Source: Firmicutes bacterium UBA5449 (GTDB lineage: Bacteria > Bacillota > SHA-98 > UBA4971). From it: a DNA stretch of 11,606 bases. The DNA lies in the NCBI GenBank assembly GCA_002424305.1, contig DIQZ01000061.1, positions 1 to 11,606 on the forward strand, written 5' to 3'. The stretch's first letter is position 1, and each line of letters opens with the position of its first letter. The translations under genes were made by a program, and so were the position numbers. Below are positions 7,071 to 11,606 of the stretch, one piece after another. The notes beneath the pieces were generated by a model. It had not been told where the DNA came from. It searched no databases and saw only the letters and a list, made by a program, of their open reading frames with translations.

Positions 7071-7146
7071 TGGTACGCCACCGGGGACTCGAACCCCGGA
7101 CCTACTGATTAAGAGTCAGTTGCTCTACCATCTGAGCTAGTGGCGC
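7071..7146 (-). tRNA. tRNA-Lys (anticodon CTT)
   Basis: A complete 76-base tRNA with encoded CCA (plus-strand 7071-7073). Acceptor GCGCCAC pairs with GTGGCGT through one G.U at position 1. D-arm GCTC/GAGC carries AGATGGTA. Anticodon stem ACTGA/TCAGT closes the loop CTCTTAA, so the anticodon is CTT, reading AAG (plus-strand 7111-7113). The variable loop is AGGTC, and the T-arm is CGGGG/CCCCG with TTCGAGT. It has its own promoter and a terminator-like hairpin, so it appears to be a solitary gene. Confidence 0.97.
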
Positions 7147-7159
7147 ACCTGGTGTCTCT

Positions 7160-7188
7160 AGTTTAGCTGCGCTGCTGTAATTTGTCAA
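7160..7188 (-). promoter_or_regulatory. Promoter of tRNA-Lys
   Basis: On the minus strand a perfect TTGACA (7188-7183), a 17-base spacer and TAAACT (7165-7160) lie just upstream of the tRNA, whose 5' end is at 7146. Transcription would start within about 7 bases of the mature 5' end, a very short leader. Confidence 0.7.
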
Positions 7189-7605
7189 TGTCAGAAACAT
7201 ACTTTTATTGCCGGATACTACCGTTTTATTGTATTTTGTGGCTTCAATATCCGTTCTGGAGCATCCGACTACTCGAGATTGGAATCCCCCAAAAGCAGAT
7301 ATACCTGGCGTTATAATTTTCAGTTCGACATCTGACTGTGCTATTCCTTCAAGAAATCTCCGTAATTCCCTACAGGTATTGCATTGGGTTCTGATCCCCC
7401 AAGCAGGATTCACCTTTCCTCTGGTTTGAACCAGGGCTCTACGCCTATCTGGTCTTTGAAACCAAAAAGATAGGTCTGCCTCGCAAGCACAAAAAGCGCC
7501 TATTACATAGATGCAATGAATCTGGCTTCTATAGCTCATCAACCTGAAGGAATCTTCGCATCCATATAGAAGTGATTTACAAATTACGCATGATTTCATG
7601 CATGA
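7189..7605. other. Region without a recognised gene; long open minus-strand frame
   Basis: A minus-strand frame is open from an ATG at 7599 down through the tRNA promoter and into the tRNA (to 7102). It has no ribosome site, and its last part reads through tRNA sequence, so it is not a gene as it stands. The translation begins MKSCVICKSLLYGC and is rather Cys- and Arg-rich. I recognise no domain. A 7-bp inverted repeat, CCTATCT (7444-7450) with AGATAGG (7468-7474), has a nested GGT/ACC. The stretch may be a decayed gene or plain spacer. Confidence 0.4.
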
Positions 7606-8191
7606 TTTTACAATGTGATCATCGAACTGGAATATTGCTTCTGTCCTCAGTATAGAGAATACGATCCCAGTTATGTGGAGAAGTCCTACCGTTTTGCTGA
7701 CAATGATGGGTGGAATCCATATCAGTTAGCTGATATGACAAACCCTAACCCATGTCCTCTGATGATGTATGAATGGCAGGGCCTTCCTTTTCCGCCTAAA
7801 GGTTGGCGTTATCAATGAGAGACTATGCAGAAGCTACATGATGAAGGCATAAAGGGTAAAACTAAGTAGATAATCATTTCAGTAAAATCCGGGAATACAA
7901 CCGTAAGCCATATCAGGGATCTACGAGTTGTAATTGAGAGAGAGAAAGCCGAACTAGCTGTTCTGAACTTTACAGGATCCCACGCAGCCTATGAGAACAG
8001 AAAGTGCTAGCGCGGGATTCTATGATTTACCATGGAATACTAGGCACCCACGTACTCAAATTCTAACGATGGCCGACTTGCTTAATGGGAAAGGCATTGA
8101 TTATCCACCGGCTAGCCAAGTGAATGTAACATTCAAGAAGGCACCTAAAGCAAAGATTCTACCAAAAGAAGATCAAGAAAAGTTGTTTTAG
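7606..8191 (+). pseudogene. Decayed type III-like DNA methyltransferase with nuclease-like C-terminus
   Basis: Remains of a site-specific adenine methyltransferase of the Mod/type III-like group. The first piece (to 7815) contains YRFADNDGWNPYQLADMTNP and PLMMYEWQGLPFPPKGWRY, the central part of such enzymes. After TGA (7816-7818) the same frame continues ETMQKLHDEGIKGKTK, hits TAG (7867-7869) where relatives as I recall read KGKTKQIIISVK, and continues IIISVKSGNTTVSHIRDL, the nuclease-like end. Near 7966 the frame shifts to a second piece, TLQDPTQPMRTESASAGFYD, ending FKKAPKAK and EKLF at 8191. The N-terminus with the DPPY-type motif and the SAM-binding DPFCGCGT region are missing, the latter through a deletion near 7850. 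It cannot make an active enzyme. Family identity is from memory of the consensus, not from a search. Confidence 0.75.
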
Positions 8192-8238
8192 AAATTACCT
8201 GTTAGCGCGGATATATACGTAAATGACAAGCTAGAGGC

Positions 8239-8541
8239 ATGTTATGCATACGGGTTACTACTAAATGGCGTAACAACGGTCTGAAATTCAAGACAGAATT
8301 AAGCCGTATGAGAAAAGAAATGTTAATCGTTAGTGCTGATAGGCTTAGGGCATTGACAGCACAGTCGCTAGAATCCGTAGAGAACGGCTTAAAATCGAAA
8401 GAACCAACGGCTAAAGAGAAGGCTGCGCTAGGCATGGATATTCTACAGGTGCGCCTTACTGATGCAGTGAGAACGGTTGAATCAACGAACCCGAAAGCAA
8501 TTGAGCAAATGCAGTTTCTGGACGAGGTGCTGTATGCATAG
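8239..8541 (+). pseudogene. Headless helical protein resembling a phage terminase small subunit / HTH protein
   Basis: The open frame gives 100 residues: KWRNNGLKFKTELSRMRKEM, then a helical body with ADRLRALTAQSLESVENGL and a weaker tail. This pattern (a W-R-x-x-x-x-F-x-x-E-L element after a helix-turn-helix, then R-L-x-A-L-x-x-x-A/S-L) is what I know from small-terminase and insertion-element HTH proteins. Here the DNA-binding N-terminus is missing. The ATG at 8239 has GAGG only one base away, and the preceding residues (MLCIRVTT) look like the end of the recognition helix. It directly follows the decayed methyltransferase on the same strand, so it is probably another fragment of a lost mobile element. 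It could still be translated as a short protein. Confidence 0.5.
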
Positions 8542-8570
8542 GTCTATTACTTAAAACTAAGCTAACAGCC

Positions 8571-8640
8571 GGGGACAGGTGTCATATCTGCTTGCAAAAC
8601 GGGACAAAAGCCGGCGAAAGTCGGCATTCTATCTGCGCTA
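8571..8640. repeat. REP/IS200-like element end with GAAA-capped hairpin
   Basis: GGGGACAGGTGTC (8571-8583, containing GACA-GG-TGTC) and, a little later, CAAAACGGGACA (8595-8606) resemble, from memory, the ends of REP-associated IS200-type elements. Next comes a compact hairpin, GCCGGC (8610-8615) and GTCGGC (8620-8625), with a GAAA tetraloop and one G.T pair. No transposase gene is present, so at most this is a relic. The rest of 8626-8754 shows nothing recognisable. Confidence 0.3.
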
Positions 8641-8754
8641 TACGTACTATTACTACATTAGAGTAAGTCTGGGTTACGGAGCATTTGAAATAGCAACGGC
8701 ACATAGTTTTGCGGAACATCATCAGTACGCACCATCGCAGTGTTTTCAAGGTCG

Positions 8755-9534
8755 TCAGTTATATATATCCCTCGTTATCTTATCAACGCACAACAGCAAT
8801 ATATGTGACTGTGAACGAATGTTAGGATCCGCATCATCGTTTGTAGCTACAACCCACCAGCAATCTATATTATCTGGGAACGTGCTGCTGTTGATAGAAT
8901 AGGAAATATTGAGGCTGTCAGTCCCGGAGAAACCTGTCCACCATTCAGCATATGCTGCTACTGCTTGTTGATGTATTTCAGAACTTTGCACTATTTGAAT
9001 GGCTTCGGCTTCGGTTATTTGTTTCGGAGGCCACGGGTCATTACGCTTCGCTAGCAATCGCACATCGTGACCATATACAACTGGTATTGTGATACGGTTC
9101 CCGAGTATAGTTGTATATGTAATTGTGCCTCCCGTATAGCCTGCAACATCAATTATGTCCCCCTCTAGCAGAGGTACACGGGCTACAGGTCCAGCCAATC
9201 CCAAATATATATTGTCGTCCCAACTACCATATGGAGTCTGAGTAATATTAACGCGATACTCCCGCACCCGAGTTTCATCCGAAGAGATGCACTGCACGAT
9301 TTTGCCTTCGACCACGATTGGCGAGTGTTTATGTTTGTCTGGATAGCGAAGTAGATCGTCATATGTTAATGAGGTTGCGTTCTGCCTGATTAGATTCGTT
9401 ATGCCAATCCACATGGTGGGGTCTACATCATCCAGCTCATCTAATCTATTGGCCCATACAGTATGCCCAACAATGAGTAGTAAGAAAGCAGTGAGGAACA
9501 ATATAATGATCGGTTTCTTACCGAACGTTTTCAC
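8755..9534 (-). CDS. Exported or membrane-anchored protein with OB-like domain, unknown function
   Basis: From the chosen start it has 259 residues. A charged start (KTFGKK) and a long hydrophobic segment (PIIILFLTAFLLLIVGHTVWA) form an uncleaved anchor or signal peptide, so the rest lies outside. The middle has the pattern TYDDLLRYPDKHKHSPIVVE, then GKIVQ and LLEGDIIDVAGYTGGTITY, which resembles the OB-fold (tRNA_anti-like) domain found in many secreted Gram-positive proteins. The C-terminal part (ITEAEAIQIVQSS to VDKITRDIYN) is faintly PepSY-like. AAGGAG (plus-strand 9545-9550) lies 10 bases from the GTG at 9534 but only 1 base from the ATG at 9543, so I prefer the GTG. The ATG would add MID. 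The GTG also fits the spacing of the next gene upstream, which has the same AAGGAGAAT leader. No enzymatic motif is visible. Confidence 0.72.
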   Translation of the reverse strand: MKTFGKKPIIILFLTAFLLLIVGHTVWANRLDELDDVDPTMWIGITNLIRQNATSLTYDDLLRYPDKHKHSPIVVEGKIVQCISSDETRVREYRVNITQTPYGSWDDNIYLGLAGPVARVPLLEGDIIDVAGYTGGTITYTTILGNRITIPVVYGHDVRLLAKRNDPWPPKQITEAEAIQIVQSSEIHQQAVAAYAEWWTGFSGTDSLNISYSINSSTFPDNIDCWWVVATNDDADPNIRSQSHILLLCVDKITRDIYN

Positions 9535-9594
9535 GTCAATCATTCTCCTTTAAACAACTAAAGTAGAAAGGCCGGGTTCTTCTCTGCCCTGCTT

Positions 9595-9623
9595 ATCATA
9601 CGACTATAGGGATGTAATCGGAA
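9595..9623 (-). promoter_or_regulatory. Weak candidate promoter of the exported OB-like protein
   Basis: On the minus strand TATGAT (9600-9595, 5 of 6) is preceded by a 17-base spacer and a poor -35, TTCCGA (9623-9618, 3 of 6). It lies about 50 bases upstream of the coding start. Only the -10 box is convincing. Confidence 0.3.
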
Positions 9624-9669
9624 GCCGTATCTGTTAAAGCCTTATCTGTCCTCAGAAGAAACACGAGCG

Positions 9670-9698
9670 CAGATGGCCGATAGCATAGAAACCATCTG
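9670..9698 (-). terminator. Inverted repeat downstream of the 73-residue gene, weak terminator candidate
   Basis: CAGATGG (9670-9676) and CCATCTG (9692-9698) form a 7-bp stem with a 15-base loop about 30 bases past the stop of the upstream minus-strand gene. The following minus-strand bases (CGCTCGTGTTTCTTC) are only loosely T-rich, so termination is uncertain. Confidence 0.25.
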
Positions 9699-9727
9699 AA
9701 ATCTTGAAGGATAATATTAGCGGAAAT

Positions 9728-9949
9728 TCAGTTCATAGATTCTCTTAAGGCTTTGTTGTCTCCAATGCTTCCTCGTAGAGCCTCATCGTACTGCGCAAGC
9801 ATTTCGGCGGTTAGCCTCAATAGGGCATCGATAATGACAAAAACAAGCTCGCAAGCCCCATTATCCGGTACTTCATCCTTGACTTTCTGCCTGTAACGGG
9901 CTTGAAGGTTATTCTTGATGGCATTTACGTTAGGCTTACATGAATCCAT
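9728..9949 (-). CDS. Hypothetical protein (73 aa)
   Basis: A small soluble, probably mostly helical protein: MDSCKPNVNAIKNNLQARYR at the start, a hydrophobic centre (ACELVFVIIDALLRLTAEML) and a charged tail. The start is well supported by AAGGAG (plus-strand 9959-9964) 9 bases before the ATG. It lies between the lipoprotein gene and the exported OB-like protein on the same strand, but with gaps of 342 and about 190 bases, so a common transcript is not certain. I do not recognise the family. Confidence 0.55.
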   Translation of the reverse strand: MDSCKPNVNAIKNNLQARYRQKVKDEVPDNGACELVFVIIDALLRLTAEMLAQYDEALRGSIGDNKALRESMN

Positions 9950-9964
9950 GGGTCTATTCTCCTT

Positions 9965-10291
9965 TCATGGTGGGCTACATGATACCGAATCAACTAGATT
10001 ACTGATCTTGCCTAAGCCTAGTCATAGAGCTTTCACTTAGTTAAGATCCATCGATAAGTACTTGTATGGTTATTCTTCTGGAAAGTCCTATAGAAACAAT
10101 GGCAGCAAGTATGCCGCAAGTTCTGTCGTAAATCAGATCAAGTATCAGAAACCCTCTGTGTCATAGGAGAGGGCCCCTGACACTGCCTAATATCGCTGTG
10201 TGACTCTGACTATAGGTAAAGGCAATGCATTCTAAGAACCTGAGTCGATTACCCGTACCACCTGTGACCATGCACTGCAAACTCACGGCTT
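9965..10291. other. Intergenic region with overlapping inverted repeats
   Basis: No gene is visible. The only structure is at 10152-10183: CCCTCT (10152-10157) pairs with AGAGGG (10168-10173), and GTGTCA (10158-10163) pairs with TGACAC (10178-10183). The two pairings interleave, so as hairpins they exclude each other, or they form an H-type pseudoknot. On the minus strand, downstream of the lipoprotein gene, the AGAGGG arm is followed only by TTTC, a poor terminator. Confidence 0.4.
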
Positions 10292-11134
10292 CTAATTCCA
10301 ATGAACCCAGTAAGTATTGTTAGTTGGTTCTATCCGGTAGTAGATTTGTGGTAGATCAAACTGTAGGTCAAACTTATCTCCTTTTAGATAGGGGCAAAAC
10401 TTGTATATTGTCTGGTAAGGTTTACCGTCTCCCTCGTTCGTAGCTCTTATTACAAACAGCCTCCAACCATCTGGATTGTCTCTCCAAGAAACGCGTCCTT
10501 CAACACCAATTAGGAGATCATGATAATTTCTTGGGTATTCTCCTATTTGAAAAGGATCTCGTACGTAGATGGCAGGTTTGTCTAGATAATCGTGGGAGGC
10601 ATCAGCTTCGTATACGCGATCGTTGTTCCATATGTGTTCGTCCTCTGAGGAAACATGCCAGGTCGCTTTTACCCAATCAATATCATTCATTTCAAGTTCG
10701 ACAATAGTACCACCTGGAAGACTTAGAGCGTGAACAACCCCGTAATATAGGGCACGGCTTTCCTGTGATCCAGTTGAATGCTTGACTGCGGCCATACATA
10801 GATTGACCGCCTCGGCAGCAGGAACCTCCATCGTTATTGTGCCGACGTTCTTTCCGATTTGTCTCATGACAGATTGCACCTTGGGGGTCTCGGAATCATT
10901 GGGATACTCGATCCTAGCGCCAATATGGGTTATAGCATTGGAGCCTGCTGGGGAAATGCTTGCAGGTAAAAATTGATGGAACGCATCCCACTGAACGGAT
11001 ACTATCAGTTTTGACTTACTCTTAGAAGGTGGCACAGGGGGCGGACGACGAATCGGGCCAGTATTGCTACCAAAACACCCAGCCACAAGCACACACAACA
11101 CCAACACACATACGATCTGCGGAAGGTATCTCAT
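10292..11134 (-). CDS. Lipoprotein of unknown function
   Basis: From the chosen ATG the product has 280 residues. A short basic start and hydrophobic segment (MRYLPQIVCVLVLCVLVAGC) end in a good lipobox, LVAG|C, so the mature protein would be lipid-anchored at its N-terminal Cys. A linker rich in Pro, Lys and Ser (PIRRPPPVPPSKSKSK) follows. The next ~120 residues (KLIVSVQWDAF to VELEMNDIDW) look like a beta-sandwich module, and the last part (from VYEADASHDYL to YYRIEPTNNTYWVHWN) is rich in aromatic residues and may be a second one. GGAGG (11145-11149) is 1 base from the ATG at 11143 but 10 from the ATG at 11134, so the latter is chosen; the upstream start would add MNR. No catalytic motif is recognised; a binding or adhesive role is only a guess. 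Confidence 0.78.
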   Translation of the reverse strand: MRYLPQIVCVLVLCVLVAGCFGSNTGPIRRPPPVPPSKSKSKLIVSVQWDAFHQFLPASISPAGSNAITHIGARIEYPNDSETPKVQSVMRQIGKNVGTITMEVPAAEAVNLCMAAVKHSTGSQESRALYYGVVHALSLPGGTIVELEMNDIDWVKATWHVSSEDEHIWNNDRVYEADASHDYLDKPAIYVRDPFQIGEYPRNYHDLLIGVEGRVSWRDNPDGWRLFVIRATNEGDGKPYQTIYKFCPYLKGDKFDLQFDLPQIYYRIEPTNNTYWVHWN

Positions 11135-11200
11135 ACGATTCATTCCTCCGTATTACTCGTATTATGCATGGCATTTAATGTCTTAAATTCCATTATGTCC

Positions 11201-11230
11201 ATGTTAGCACTAATCGTTTTGTACTGTCAA
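11201..11230 (-). promoter_or_regulatory. Promoter of the lipoprotein gene
   Basis: On the minus strand a perfect TTGACA (11230-11225), an 18-base spacer and TAACAT (11206-11201, 4 of 6) lie upstream of the lipoprotein gene. Transcription would start near 11194, leaving a leader of about 60 bases. Confidence 0.6.
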
Positions 11231-11495
11231 ATGGTCTGTATCAAGACTTAGTAGGTGAAATCCCTGTAGTGTTTTCAGGTCGATCATTGGGCCAAGAAGA
11301 TTTCTCTTAGCACTTACTTGATCAAAGGCTTACTGACACGCGGGCCTTTCAAAGCAGATGCCGTTGTCATCAGCCAACCACCCAAATCCTCCTGATGGCA
11401 TGTTGCTAATTTCTCCGTAGGGCTATCGATCCCTATTGGTATTTTCTTAAAAAGAGGTCAACGAATAGAATCTACTTCCATCCTGCAAACGTTAC
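11231..11495. other. Intergenic region, no supported gene
   Basis: A minus-strand frame of 23 codons at 11401-11330 (MPSGGFGWLADDNGICFERP and three more residues) has a weak GGAG 11 bases upstream and reads like a peptide, but it is too short and too poorly supported to call. Otherwise the stretch shows no RNA, repeat or terminator that I can recognise. Confidence 0.4.
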
Positions 11496-11606
11496 TCAGT
11501 CTTTCTTAAGAACTCTAGCCACTCTCTTACTCATAAGCTGTTTCACAGGCGATGCCTTTTCATGTTCTCTCTTAACATCTTGCCCAACAAACCTGGCATA
11601 CCTTTC
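11496..11606 (-). CDS. C-terminus of a gene cut by the window edge (tentative)
   Basis: Read on the minus strand from the last base, one frame is open for 36 codons and ends in TGA at 11498-11496. It contains ERYARFVGQDVKREHEKASP, then VKQLMSKRVARVLKKD. The charged, helical composition with a Lys-rich end looks like a genuine protein C-terminus. Too little is present to name a family, and a chance frame of this length cannot be excluded. Confidence 0.4.
   Translation of the reverse strand, partial: ERYARFVGQDVKREHEKASPVKQLMSKRVARVLKKD

Noticed and set aside
7071..7146. tRNA-Lys as attachment site of an integrated element
   Set aside because: The relics lie on the 5' side of the tRNA. No duplicate of the tRNA 3' end and no integrase gene is visible in the window.
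8579..8902. Plus-strand frame of 107 codons
   Set aside because: It begins at a GTG in the REP-like region without an SD and its second half is antisense to the exported OB-like gene. Composition is not protein-like.
9594..9614. Sequence ATACGACTATAGGG resembling a T7-type phage promoter
   Set aside because: Compared with the T7 consensus four bases (CACT) are missing in the middle, so the spacing is wrong. It faces away from the minus-strand gene and no phage polymerase gene is near. Treated as coincidence.

Overview
The window looks like bacterial chromosome of moderate GC, with an ordinary left half and a gene-poor, partly decayed accessory right half. Strong Shine-Dalgarno (SD) sequences, sigma70-type promoters, a LiaF-like envelope-stress protein, a YkvA-type (DUF1232) protein, a DrrA-type drug exporter and lipobox lipoproteins point to a Gram-positive-like lineage (Bacillota, or possibly Chloroflexota). 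No feature fixes the phylum.

Left part (1-3570). A LiaF-like membrane protein (+, 245-982) with its own promoter converges on an iron-containing alcohol dehydrogenase (-, 1078-2373). The two share one GC-rich hairpin with T-tracts on both sides, a bidirectional terminator. Upstream of the dehydrogenase are a 59-residue two-helix membrane protein (-, 2522-2701) with a near-perfect SD, and a DUF1232 membrane protein (-, 3046-3414). The DUF1232 gene is preceded by a 26-codon ORF whose stop overlaps its ribosome binding site.

Middle (3850-6820). A strong promoter with a perfect 10-bp palindrome at the expected transcription start drives a three-gene ABC exporter: a DrrA-type ATPase (3924-4991) and two different but related ABC-2 permeases (5012-5833 and 5977-6819). 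Together they should form an exporter with a heterodimeric membrane part and two copies of the ATPase.

Right part (7010-11606). A complete tRNA-Lys(CTT) on the minus strand has its own promoter and a terminator-like hairpin. Beyond it the DNA is a graveyard. At 7606-8191 lie remains of a type III-like DNA methyltransferase fused to a nuclease-like C-terminus, with a truncated start, two in-frame stops, an internal deletion and a frameshift. At 8239-8541 is a headless helical protein resembling phage small terminases, followed by a sequence like the end of a decayed IS200/REP element. Three minus-strand genes of unknown function follow: an exported protein with an OB-like domain (8755-9534), a 73-residue protein (9728-9949) and a lipoprotein (10292-11134). 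The right edge probably cuts a minus-strand gene.

I found no CRISPR array, intact mobile element or obviously new multi-gene system. The best leads are the palindromic operator candidate of the exporter, the translationally coupled leader ORF of the DUF1232 gene, and the decayed modification gene.
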